NCBI GenBank assembly: GCA_949388605.1
Contig: CASKJV010000006.1
Span: 25,926 to 89,925, forward strand
Direction: 5' to 3'
Length of the DNA: 64,000 bases
Origin: an uncultured Clostridia bacterium
GTDB lineage: Bacteria > Bacillota > Clostridia > TANB77 > CAG-508
Shown: piece after piece, positions 9,695 to 17,920 of the stretch
Layout of the letters: every line of letters starts with the position of its first letter
Position numbering within the stretch: the stretch's first letter is position 1
Notes under the pieces: model-generated
Database searches by the model: none
Told to the model about the DNA's origin: nothing
The model's input: only the letters and a program-made list of their open reading frames with translations
Translations under genes and position numbers: made by a program

Positions 9695-10599
9695 TGAAAG
9701 AAATTAAAGTTAGATCTAGTAAAAAACAGAATGATGGTACTTTTGTTCATGAAGTCACTTATGGGAATGAAACTTTCAAAGATATACCAAATATTCCCAA
9801 ATTTCAAAAATGTGATTCTGATAATTGTAAATATTATTCGATATGTAAGTATGATGATGGCGTAGTGCGAACTTTTGATTGTAGAAAAAATCAAAAAAGA
9901 GTAAGCATATTATATAATATCTTTACTATTAGTATAGTTATATCTCTTTTTGTATTAGTTTTTGTAGTAAAATGTTTGCCGTTATTTAAAGGATTAGGTT
10001 TTTTCCTTTTGGGACTTATAGTTTTGGATATAATCTGTACTTATATAGAAGGATCAGTTATGAAATTTCGTGATAAACGTTTCTATAATAAGTTAAAAAA
10101 GGCTCAAATTGTGAAAGATGAAAAAGCAAGAAAAGAAAAAGAAATTGAAGATGCTAAAAGAGCTGAAGAAGAAAGAGAACTCTTGTCCAAACTTCCATAT
10201 TATCAGGATGTTTTAAAAGCTGAAAAATTTGTTACAACTTTAAAAAAGCTTTCTGATCAATACAACTTTGGCAAAAGTAATGAAAAAATTTCAGAATGTG
10301 TAGATAAGCTTTTTGAAATAATTGAGATTCTAAAAAAAGATAGTTCAGGATATCCTCGCGTAACATTTCTTTTTGAAGGTGTTATAGAAGAATTCTATAG
10401 TGCTTTAACCAAGTACTCATATTTTTTGAAAGCTGAGTTTAATGATCCGGAAAACGAAAAAGTACTTGAATCATGCGTAGATAAATTCCTTAATTTTTTA
10501 AATAGCCAAAAAATTGAAGCTATTTTTGACAAGGATGCTACATCAATTCAGTTTCGTAGCTCAGTAGAAGCTTTAGGAAGTATACTTGACAAAAATTAA
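9694..10599 (+). CDS. XpaC-like membrane protein with Cys cluster
   Basis: A 301-residue protein. Residues 40-63 carry four cysteines (C40, C45, C51, C63) that could bind metal. Two membrane helices follow at about 71-93 and 97-119, then a highly charged helix (130-165) and a helical C-terminal domain from about 168. The C-terminal pattern, with repeated acidic helices and the ending FDKDATSIQFRSSVEALGSIL, resembles the XpaC family. XpaC genes are typically adjacent to telA homologues, as in B. subtilis xpaC-yaaN, which fits the telA downstream. The assignment is by pattern only. Its ATG overlaps the previous stop by one base. Confidence 0.65.
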   Translation: MKEIKVRSSKKQNDGTFVHEVTYGNETFKDIPNIPKFQKCDSDNCKYYSICKYDDGVVRTFDCRKNQKRVSILYNIFTISIVISLFVLVFVVKCLPLFKGLGFFLLGLIVLDIICTYIEGSVMKFRDKRFYNKLKKAQIVKDEKARKEKEIEDAKRAEEERELLSKLPYYQDVLKAEKFVTTLKKLSDQYNFGKSNEKISECVDKLFEIIEILKKDSSGYPRVTFLFEGVIEEFYSALTKYSYFLKAEFNDPENEKVLESCVDKFLNFLNSQKIEAIFDKDATSIQFRSSVEALGSILDKN

Positions 10600-10619
10600 T
10601 TTGAAAAGGAGAGTATAGT

Positions 10620-11612
10620 ATGAATATGAGAAAAAAGCGGTTAGCTCAGTGGGGAGCTGCAATTATGTTGGTAACTGTACTTTTTGTATTAGATAAAGTA
10701 ATAACAGATCAGTATTTCACAGAAAGAAATCCGGTGACAGTTTATGCACCAGAGGATATGAAATCAGCATTCAAATCAGCTTTAAAATCTGCTAATTTAG
10801 CATCAGAAAATGAAATTGTTATTACTAATAATGCTACTGAAGCAGATGTAATTATTGGATATGGTAAAGAAAATGATGCAGAATATACAAAAATTGCATT
10901 TTCTCCATTTGTAATAGGTTATAATAAGAAAGATACCTATTTTAAACAGCTTTGGAAAGCTGGTATCCTTATTCCAAATGAATATGATGAGGGCTTTTTC
11001 GAAATAGACTTCTTAAAAGTTGTTAACGAAGCAATTGGAAGCGGACAGTGGAAAAATTTAGGTGTTAAAGATCAGGGAACAATAACAATATTTTATCCTG
11101 ATAAAGATACACCATATTGGCATGATTTTTATAATTTTATGCTATTGACCATAAATGGTGGTACTTATCCTGAAACCTCTACAGAGATGAATAAAGCAGT
11201 GGAAGTAATGGAAAAATTTGAAAACAGTTCTTTCACTGAAAGCATTAAGAATTTTGATGAACAAATAGTAAGAACAAGTGGTTTTGGTTCAAATATCTTA
11301 TATGTATTGCCTGAAAAAGTATTATTTGATTTGGCATTGGATAATGAGCAGACTACACGAGTATTTTTCCCGTTAAAGACATCCTACTTTAATTACTTTG
11401 TTAAGGGGAATTCTGACATAGGGAAAAAAGTAGTTGATAATTTTAAAGATGATTCTTATTCGTCATTAAGAAATAATGACTATCGTAATTCGTCTGAATA
11501 TGAACTAAACAATAGTTATTCATGCGTTTTGGATGAAAGAGATATTTTTAAAGCTGTAGAAATACCAAAAAGTAATTTCTTTACCAGTAACTATTTCAAA
11601 GAAACAAAATAG
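10620..11612 (+). CDS. Membrane-anchored binding-protein-like protein B
   Basis: A 330-residue paralogue of the product at 8711-9694, with a basic N-terminus, one membrane helix at about 9-26 and an external domain. VTVYAPEDMKSAF, IAFSPFV and YWHDFYNFMLLTINGGTYP align with protein A. It probably adopts a type II binding-protein fold and stays tethered to the membrane. It begins 20 bases after the XpaC-like gene, with AAGGAG upstream, so the three genes form one operon that ends at a strong hairpin. The two binding-like proteins around a membrane protein suggest an envelope sensor, but no ligand can be named. Confidence 0.7.
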   Translation: MNMRKKRLAQWGAAIMLVTVLFVLDKVITDQYFTERNPVTVYAPEDMKSAFKSALKSANLASENEIVITNNATEADVIIGYGKENDAEYTKIAFSPFVIGYNKKDTYFKQLWKAGILIPNEYDEGFFEIDFLKVVNEAIGSGQWKNLGVKDQGTITIFYPDKDTPYWHDFYNFMLLTINGGTYPETSTEMNKAVEVMEKFENSSFTESIKNFDEQIVRTSGFGSNILYVLPEKVLFDLALDNEQTTRVFFPLKTSYFNYFVKGNSDIGKKVVDNFKDDSYSSLRNNDYRNSSEYELNNSYSCVLDERDIFKAVEIPKSNFFTSNYFKETK

Positions 11613-11667
11613 TTTGCGTATAATATATTGCCCTATGGACATAAAATCGTGCCTATGGAGTTAAATA

Positions 11668-11700
11668 AAAAAGAACGTGCAAGACTGCACGTTCTTTTTA
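11668..11700 (+). terminator. Terminator of the binding-protein/XpaC-like operon
   Basis: AAAAGAACGTGC, a 6-base loop, GCACGTTCTTTT, then TA-rich sequence. A strong GC-containing stem, unlike most chromosomal terminators in the window. Confidence 0.85.
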
Positions 11701-11781
11701 CGTGTATGAATATTTAATGTACATGTAAAGTGATTTGTAGAAATTTTTATACAATTTTTTAGTTATATACAATTATTATAT

Positions 11782-12363
11782 TCATAATAGTATTGGTTGA
11801 ATTTGTTCGTTATCTAAAGCATATTCTAATGTTTTTTGTATATATGCAGGATCAAAAACTAAGGAATGCGGTTTAGTAATAGGATTATCTTGTTTAAAAG
11901 GTACGAAATAATAATTTTTTCTATTAAGTAATTTTCCAATATTTTCTGCAGCTCCTGACAAGCCATTATTTGTTGAAATTGCTATTACGACAGGTCTGTT
12001 ATTTCTTAAATGAGATTTTACAGCCATAGTTACAGGTGTATCTATAATATCATTAGCAAGTTTTGCTATTGTATTTCCTGAACATGGAGCAACAATTAAT
12101 ATATCAAACATTTTTTTTGGTCCAATTGGTTCTGCATCTGGAATCGAACATATTATTTCATTATTAGTTATCTCTTCAATTTCTTTTTTAAAATCTATTG
12201 CTTTTCCAAATTTAGTATCTAAATTAAAACTATTAAAACTCATTATAGGGAAGATGGAAGTATTATTAATTTTTGATATTTTTTTTAATTCATCAATAGT
12301 TTTTCGGAAAGTACAAAAAGAACCTGTAAAAGCAACACCTATATTTTTCCCTTCTAGCTTCAC
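11782..12363 (-). CDS. spoVFB: Dipicolinate synthase subunit B
   Basis: Flavoprotein-type subunit of the enzyme that makes dipicolinic acid in the mother cell during sporulation. Diagnostic segments are GVAFTGSFCTF at the N-terminus, DAEPIGPKKMFDILIVAPCSGNT, AKLANDIIDTPVTMAVKSHLRNNRPVVIAIST and the ending QIQPILL. Length 193 residues, the family norm. It starts with GTG, 7 bases after AAGGAGA. The partner subunit A gene (spoVFA) is not in the window, although the two usually sit together. It uses the host's AT-rich codons and lies on the opposite strand between the two halves of the Ter-like island. Confidence 0.93.
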   Translation of the reverse strand: MKLEGKNIGVAFTGSFCTFRKTIDELKKISKINNTSIFPIMSFNSFNLDTKFGKAIDFKKEIEEITNNEIICSIPDAEPIGPKKMFDILIVAPCSGNTIAKLANDIIDTPVTMAVKSHLRNNRPVVIAISTNNGLSGAAENIGKLLNRKNYYFVPFKQDNPITKPHSLVFDPAYIQKTLEYALDNEQIQPILL

Positions 12364-12690
12364 AATATATCTCCTTTTATAATAATTTATGAAAAAATAA
12401 TTATATTTATATCTATATATTTTATGAAATTATGTATACTAAAGTTATTATAAATTTATAATAAAATTTATTTAATTATTTCATATTAAAGTTATACATA
12501 CTATTATTACAATTATAGTATATTATTAAGCAAATAAGAAAAGTTGAATATATTGAAACTTTTTATTTATAAGTCATTAGATTTATAAAAATATACATAA
12601 TGTGATTGACATAATGTCGAAAAAATGATAAAATATTACTGTAATTTAATATGAAACTACTAATTTAATGTAATCAACGGAGGTATTAGC
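12364..12690. other. Divergent intergenic region, spoVFB/telA
   Basis: This 327-base AT-rich region holds the telA promoter near 12606-12634 and several short inverted AT repeats. I could not identify a convincing sporulation-type promoter for spoVFB, nor any other feature. Confidence 0.5.
12606..12634 (+). promoter_or_regulatory. Sigma-A promoter of telA
   Basis: TTGACA and TAAAAT with a 17-base spacer; the transcript would start about 50 bases before the telA ATG. Confidence 0.75.
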
Positions 12691-13974
12691 ATGTCAGAAT
12701 TTAAAGAAAAGACAATTGAAACTGCAACAACTGAAGTAATTGATGTTGAAAGCGTAGTAGAGAATATCGGCATTAGTGTGCCTGAACCTGTAGGAGCTGG
12801 TGAAGTTGCTCCTTTAAACTATGAAGCAGCACTTGCAAGTTACAATGAGGCTGAACGGCAGGAAATAATTGCACTTTCGGACAGTATTGATGTTACAGAA
12901 ATTGAAAAGGTAATGAATTACGGTTCAGTTCCTTTAACAAAGACATTTGAAGATTGTGGAAGATTTCTGAAAAATGAAAGAGGATCTCAGGCGGATCAGG
13001 AGGTTATTGCCCGGGTAGTAGAATTATCCAAAAAAGCTTCTGAAAGTAATGAAGATTTCAATTTGGTACTTCAGGAACCAAATAAATTCAGAAAGTTTTT
13101 GGTTAAGATTTTCTTTAGAGGAAATTCTAAATCCAGAACCGAAAAAATACAGAATAGTGCAGTAACTTGCTACAAACTTTTGGCAGAATTAAAGTGTTCC
13201 TGTGATTTATGGGTTGATATGTTAAAAGAAGCAATGGATGAAGTTGGCTATTCTGTGTTAAGTGACATGGAAACAATTACCTTGCTGGAGAAGTATATTA
13301 TTGCTGGAAATATGGCTCGTGGACGTATTGAAGATCAGTTAAAAGGACTCGAAGCAAAACATGAGGAGACAGGTCTTCAGAAGTATTATCAGGATTATGA
13401 GAAAGTTAAAGAAGGATACAAAATCTTTGACATAACTCTGCACAATCTTGAAAAGTCTCGTGTAATGTATCATTTGAGTCTTGGTCAGTTGGCGCTTATC
13501 AAAACTGGTAATAGAAATGTCCAAATTTCTATTCATACACAGGTAAAAAATACTATGGCGCTTGTTTCTCAGCAACTTAGAAATGCTACTTTGAATGCTA
13601 AAACCCGTGAAGTTCTTGAAGGACAAAAGGCACTTTCTAAATTAAGTGATGAACTTATCAAAGATGTGTCTCAGTCAGTTGGACTTACTGCGGAAGAGAC
13701 AGAAAAATTGCTTTATAATGGAATCTACAATGTAGAAGCTGCAAAGGAAGCTGTAACAACAATTATAAACAGTTGTAGTTCAATTGAAAGTATAGCTACT
13801 GAAATGCTCCCGCAAATGAAAGCAGATATGAGTCAGCTGGAGGGATTAGTTGATGAATTAGGACCATGCATTAGCAGATTAAATAACACAGCATTAAATA
13901 GTAATACAGTACCATCAACTGCTGGTACTACTACTAAAAGCACCATCACAACCAACAGTAAATTAACATTTTAG
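12691..13974 (+). CDS. telA: TelA-family protein (toxic anion resistance family)
   Basis: A 427-residue, almost wholly helical cytoplasmic protein. The central region from about residue 130 to 380 matches the TelA/YaaN/KlaA family: the helix pattern, a TLLEKYIIAGNMARGRIEDQL segment split across two helices, and the late TEEVKLL-like segment (here TAEETEKLLYNGIYNVEAAKEA). Family members are linked to resistance to tellurite, nisin and cell-wall drugs, but their biochemistry is unknown. A Thr/Ser-rich tail ends the protein. It has its own promoter and terminator. GGAGG lies 10 bases before the ATG. CAG is frequent for Gln, unlike neighbouring host genes. Confidence 0.88.
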   Translation: MSEFKEKTIETATTEVIDVESVVENIGISVPEPVGAGEVAPLNYEAALASYNEAERQEIIALSDSIDVTEIEKVMNYGSVPLTKTFEDCGRFLKNERGSQADQEVIARVVELSKKASESNEDFNLVLQEPNKFRKFLVKIFFRGNSKSRTEKIQNSAVTCYKLLAELKCSCDLWVDMLKEAMDEVGYSVLSDMETITLLEKYIIAGNMARGRIEDQLKGLEAKHEETGLQKYYQDYEKVKEGYKIFDITLHNLEKSRVMYHLSLGQLALIKTGNRNVQISIHTQVKNTMALVSQQLRNATLNAKTREVLEGQKALSKLSDELIKDVSQSVGLTAEETEKLLYNGIYNVEAAKEAVTTIINSCSSIESIATEMLPQMKADMSQLEGLVDELGPCISRLNNTALNSNTVPSTAGTTTKSTITTNSKLTF

Positions 13975-13982
13975 AAAAATAT

Positions 13983-14015
13983 ATCCTCTGACCATTTAGG
14001 TCAGAGGATTTTTCC
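13983..14015 (+). terminator. Terminator of telA
   Basis: ATCCTCTGACC and GGTCAGAGGAT form an 11-base-pair stem with a 5-base loop, followed by TTTTTCC. Confidence 0.9.
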
Positions 14016-14024
14016 TTTATTTTC

Positions 14025-14053
14025 TTGCGTTTACATAAAAAATATGCTATAAT
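14025..14053 (+). promoter_or_regulatory. Promoter of the PP2C/vWA gene group
   Basis: TTGCGT and TATAAT separated by 17 bases, starting only 10 bases after the telA terminator. It appears to drive the four-gene run from the PP2C gene to the vWA gene. Confidence 0.7.
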
Positions 14054-14105
14054 TAACATAGCGTTTGAATCAATCAAACAAAAACTGAAAGGAGAATGAG
14101 AAAAT

Positions 14106-14783
14106 ATGATTATAACTTCTCAAGGATTTGGTCATTTTACACAAGGATTTAACAATCAGGACTTTGGAATTGAAACTTCGCGGATGCTATTAATTCTTGA
14201 TGGATGTAGCGGAGCTAAATATTCTGAAGTGGGAACCAGATTGTTTGCGCAACTGTTCTCTAGAAAGGAGGATGCAGATAATTTAGAAAATTTTGAAAAT
14301 AACGTAAAAAGTGTTTTCGACGATCTTATCAATAACGTAAAGAATTACTATCCAGTACAAAAGGATTTGGAAGAAAACTTCATTATGGAGAATCTTCTAT
14401 TTACAATAATTGCTTGTTTTGAAACTGAGGATGAATACATTGTTAAGCTTTTTGGGGATGGATATATTATCACACAAAATAATCGGAATAAAATAAGTTT
14501 TTTAAAATTCGATTATGGTCCATGCCCGCCATATTTTGCATATAAATACTGTGACATAGAAACATTCAAAGACTACGAATTTAAAACTTTTAAATTCAAC
14601 AAAAAAACATTTCCAAAAATAGCAATTTCAACAGATGGAATTATGCCAATTGCTAAAGGAAATGTAAAAGGAGTAGATAGCATTTTATTAAGTGGAAATG
14701 AATCTTCTATTGAAATGTGTATTAAGGCGAAAAGGCAAAGTTTTGATGATGATGTTACAATAGGAATGTTTGGAGGTAATTAG
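14106..14783 (+). CDS. PP2C-type serine/threonine phosphatase
   Basis: A 225-residue phosphatase of the metal-dependent PP2C superfamily. Metal-binding segments are visible: NQD at 17-19, LILDGCSG with D32 and G33, GDG at 117-119, STDG at 175-178 and DDDVTIG at 214-220. It is compact for the family and has no extra domain. It presumably reverses phosphorylation carried out by the kinase encoded at 17921-22774. AAAGGAG precedes the ATG. The next gene's ribosome binding site lies inside its last codons, so the two are tightly coupled. Confidence 0.85.
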   Translation: MIITSQGFGHFTQGFNNQDFGIETSRMLLILDGCSGAKYSEVGTRLFAQLFSRKEDADNLENFENNVKSVFDDLINNVKNYYPVQKDLEENFIMENLLFTIIACFETEDEYIVKLFGDGYIITQNNRNKISFLKFDYGPCPPYFAYKYCDIETFKDYEFKTFKFNKKTFPKIAISTDGIMPIAKGNVKGVDSILLSGNESSIEMCIKAKRQSFDDDVTIGMFGGN

Positions 14784-14784
14784 A

Positions 14785-15582
14785 ATGGAATTTTTTAATA
14801 GAAAACGATCAAAAAATGGAACTACAAAAAAACGTTCTCAGGAGCCATTTTACAATCCTAACAACTCTTCTGGAGAAACAGTAAAATCAACAACTGCAAA
14901 CTCAGATGATAACAAACAGGGCAAACATGGTATTATAAGAATAGCACCAAATAAAGATTCTGAAAAAAAGGTGGAAACAATAATTATTGATGATTTAGAG
15001 AAGGATAAAGATAAAAAAGTAAGTAGTTTTGGAGGATATAAACATGGATTTTATGCTCCTCTCGTAAATAAAAAACTTACTGTTATCTTAATTGAAAATA
15101 CTGCAACAACCAAAAAAGAAAAAGATATGATCAGTAAAATTATTAAAAAGCTTGTTCCAAATGGGCTGATTACTGCTATTACTTATGGAACTAAATTATA
15201 TCAATGTGATATTTGCGAAATTTCTGAATTCAAAGATGAGGAAATTTTTTCTTGTGAAGAAACAAGTGAAGATGCATGTTTATTTGATGCATTAGTACTT
15301 TTGGAGAAAGTATGCTCTGATGAGTATATGAAAACAAAAGAAAAAGTAGCAGATGATGGCAAAAAAGAACGCATAAAGATAAACAGTATTGAAATAATTG
15401 GTATTGGAACTTGTAAAAATAGTACTTCTAAAGTATCTAAGGAAGTTGCTATTGATGCTTTTGAAAAATTAACGGAAAAACCGGAGATTGTAACAAAATA
15501 TTTTTGCCTCACAGAGGAAACCTTTGTGCATGCGGCAGAAATAGGTTTCCATTCTATTATGGCAATTTCAAGAAAATATTAA
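14785..15582 (+). CDS. Degenerate vWA-like protein (putative)
   Basis: A 265-residue protein. The first 90 residues are basic, Ser/Asn/Lys-rich and look disordered. From about residue 96 the order of strands and helices resembles a von Willebrand A domain: KLTVILIENTATT takes the place of the metal-binding DxSxS strand, ACLFDALVLLE resembles the usual Thr-containing helix, and IEIIGIGTC resembles the later strand. The key Asp and Ser residues are missing, so metal binding is doubtful. I infer a scaffold role; the fold is not certain. I start it at the ATG at 14785, 8 bases after GGAGG; the frame extends back to 14770 inside the phosphatase gene. Confidence 0.5.
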   Translation: MEFFNRKRSKNGTTKKRSQEPFYNPNNSSGETVKSTTANSDDNKQGKHGIIRIAPNKDSEKKVETIIIDDLEKDKDKKVSSFGGYKHGFYAPLVNKKLTVILIENTATTKKEKDMISKIIKKLVPNGLITAITYGTKLYQCDICEISEFKDEEIFSCEETSEDACLFDALVLLEKVCSDEYMKTKEKVADDGKKERIKINSIEIIGIGTCKNSTSKVSKEVAIDAFEKLTEKPEIVTKYFCLTEETFVHAAEIGFHSIMAISRKY

Positions 15583-15605
15583 CAATATGATAGGAGTGGA
15601 TAATC

Positions 15606-17105
15606 TTGAGTATTAAAGAAAAAATTTTGGAGTTTTTAAGTCGTATCTTTCCATCAATTTTAAAGGAAGAAGAAAAGCTTGCAATACCTATGTTGGAAGA
15701 AAATCCAACTGAAGTTCTTTTAGAGCAAATTGAAGAAGTTGAAAAAAAGAAAGAAGAAGAAAAAATCAATGTTGCAAAACGGACATTAATGACAAGATTT
15801 TATGCTATCGAGCAGGAAATCGCAATATTTGAAAGTGATTTTCCAAAGGAGTATCAGGAATTTCTGTCAAAGATCAATTCTTTAAGAGATTCTTATATTT
15901 CCAGCTTAGCACAAACAGGAAAATCATTAACTTTCGAAATTGACCCCGAATTGGATTATAACAGAATTGGGGAAGTAGTAAAGCTCGAAAGAGATGTGAA
16001 ATTTTTTATTGAGAGTAAAGTAAAATTTAGTATTCTTTCAAAACGTTTACAGCGTTTAATAACAAAATTAAACATTTTGTACAATGTTTCTGTATTTTAT
16101 TTTGAAAATCAGGAAAAGGATAAGGTTAGAAATCAGCTTGAACATGCTTTAACAGCAGAACAGACAATAGCAGACGAATTAAAAAACTGTGAATACATTT
16201 TAAATGATGTACAGTTAAAAGAAAGAATTGTAAGCCTTATGTCATATGTAGATTATATAATTTTTAGAGCCAGCTTACGAATTTCTGACAAATCGCCTGC
16301 AGAAGTGCTTGAAAAATTAGTAATACTAACCAAATTTGAAAAATTTGATTATACTACTGCATTTAGCGTGTTTATTAAAGATGAGATATCTGATTTAAGT
16401 CAGCTAATTCCTTTAATTACTGATGAGGAATGTAACAAAGTATTAAGTAAGAAATTAGAATATCTTCTTATGAAGATTACTTATTACAATGATAATGAAA
16501 ATCCAATACTTGATTCTAACTTTTGGATAAATTTTTTGGATTTTGAAACATCTCTTTTTGAAATTTTAAAACTTAGTGGTGTAGAGAAAAATAAAATAAA
16601 AGTAAAACTTATTGATAGAATGGAAATAAGCGTAAATGAAAATGAAGTTTTAACTTCACCAATAACTAATGCATATTTAAACTTAACAAGTTTATTTTCT
16701 AAAACCCATGACAAAAGACTTTTGCTTTTAATAAAACTGATTAAAAGTTTATCTTCAAAGGTAACTTACAGAGAAATATATTTTTTAACTGTATTATTTG
16801 ATGCATTAGGCGTTATAAAAAATACTTCTAATGGTTTCTTTAAATATATTGAAAAATATTTAAAGAAATATCCATATGATCAAAGTAGTATTAGAAATAA
16901 AAAGGCTATGTTAATAAGTTCTTCGAATAAAGAGTATGTAGAAGCTTTTTCCATAAATGATTATGAAAAAGATTTAATTGCAACTCTTGAGAACTTAAGT
17001 ATTGATTTTAAAGTAGATAATAATCAGGTACTTATAAATTCCTTTTATTTCAATGGCTTAGAAAATGTCTTTAATAGCTTACACATCAACAATACAAATG
17101 TATAG
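15606..17105 (+). CDS. Unrecognised helical protein of the Ter-like island
   Basis: A 499-residue protein that I cannot assign to a family. Residues 1-25 form an amphipathic helix, 37-60 are Glu/Lys-rich and probably coiled coil, and the remainder is predicted mainly helical with no membrane segment, no cysteine cluster and no recognisable catalytic motif. It starts with TTG, 9 bases after AGGAG; no ATG is better placed. Its coding region ends just before the start codon of the vWA gene, whose ribosome binding site follows the stop. Its position between phosphatase, vWA and kinase genes suggests an adaptor in the same system. Confidence 0.6.
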   Translation: MSIKEKILEFLSRIFPSILKEEEKLAIPMLEENPTEVLLEQIEEVEKKKEEEKINVAKRTLMTRFYAIEQEIAIFESDFPKEYQEFLSKINSLRDSYISSLAQTGKSLTFEIDPELDYNRIGEVVKLERDVKFFIESKVKFSILSKRLQRLITKLNILYNVSVFYFENQEKDKVRNQLEHALTAEQTIADELKNCEYILNDVQLKERIVSLMSYVDYIIFRASLRISDKSPAEVLEKLVILTKFEKFDYTTAFSVFIKDEISDLSQLIPLITDEECNKVLSKKLEYLLMKITYYNDNENPILDSNFWINFLDFETSLFEILKLSGVEKNKIKVKLIDRMEISVNENEVLTSPITNAYLNLTSLFSKTHDKRLLLLIKLIKSLSSKVTYREIYFLTVLFDALGVIKNTSNGFFKYIEKYLKKYPYDQSSIRNKKAMLISSSNKEYVEAFSINDYEKDLIATLENLSIDFKVDNNQVLINSFYFNGLENVFNSLHINNTNV

Positions 17106-17121
17106 TATGGAGGTAAATAAT

Positions 17122-17841
17122 ATGTCAAAAATGAAACATTACTATGGCTTTACTACTGACAAAATTAATATTTTCATGATGTTGCTTGATACTTCAGGTT
17201 CAATGGAAAGAGATGAAGATAACATGCGGGAAGGGGTACGTGTATATCACGAAAGCTTTGAAAACTTTTCCGAAAGAAATAGTATTGCAGTATCTGTTTG
17301 CAAATTTGATGGAAACTTTAAACCTGGTGAATTTAAACCTTTAAAGGATTTTGACTCTTCATATTACTGTACAAATGGAGCTACTGCTTTGTTCTATTCT
17401 ATTGTTGAAGGTGGAGAAATCCTTATAGATTATATTAATAATATAATTGAAAAGAAACATATTACTCCACGTGTTACTTTTATAGTTTTTTCAGATGGTC
17501 AACCTTATAATGATAGAGCTCGTAAAGCAGATGCCGAAGAAATGATCAGTAAATTGAACTTGATGGGAGTAACAACTGTATTTGTTGCCTTTAAAGATGA
17601 GATTTCATCAGAATTTGGAAGCCAATTAGGATTCGTGGCCACTAAGGATATACGTAATAGAGAAGATTTGGTTGATTTTATGGGAAGAGAATTATCTCAA
17701 TCTTGTAAAAAACAGTCTCGAAGTGCAAAATCGTTAGGAGCAAATTTCTTTAGTCATGCAGCTTCTAAGAGCCGTTCTGCACACTATTCTCAGGCTACAG
17801 CTCAGGTACTGGAAGATGATTCTTGGATGGATGATCTTTAA
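17122..17841 (+). CDS. TerY-like vWA domain protein
   Basis: A 239-residue cytoplasmic von Willebrand A protein with an intact metal-ion-dependent adhesion site: DTSGS at 23-27, the Thr of NGATAL at 88 and FSDGQP with D125. These features are typical of TerY, which occurs with a PP2C phosphatase and a kinase in Ter systems. A Ser/Arg-rich tail ends in an acidic DDSWMDDL. I start it at the ATG at 17122, 8 bases after GGAGG; the frame is open back to 17065 within the previous gene. A hairpin separates it from the kinase gene. Confidence 0.85.
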   Translation: MSKMKHYYGFTTDKINIFMMLLDTSGSMERDEDNMREGVRVYHESFENFSERNSIAVSVCKFDGNFKPGEFKPLKDFDSSYYCTNGATALFYSIVEGGEILIDYINNIIEKKHITPRVTFIVFSDGQPYNDRARKADAEEMISKLNLMGVTTVFVAFKDEISSEFGSQLGFVATKDIRNREDLVDFMGRELSQSCKKQSRSAKSLGANFFSHAASKSRSAHYSQATAQVLEDDSWMDDL

Positions 17842-17871
17842 AATTTAGAATATCTGTAATAATGACAACTG

Positions 17872-17902
17872 TGGGAGAGCGAAAGTTGCTCTCCCATTTT
17901 GT
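17872..17902 (+). terminator. Terminator or attenuator before the kinase gene
   Basis: TGGGAGAGC and GCTCTCCCA pair across a 7-base loop, followed by TTTTGT. It lies between the vWA gene and the kinase gene. No separate promoter is obvious in the 20 bases left, so partial read-through could lower kinase expression. Confidence 0.7.
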
Positions 17903-17920
17903 AAAAAAAGTGAGGTAACT

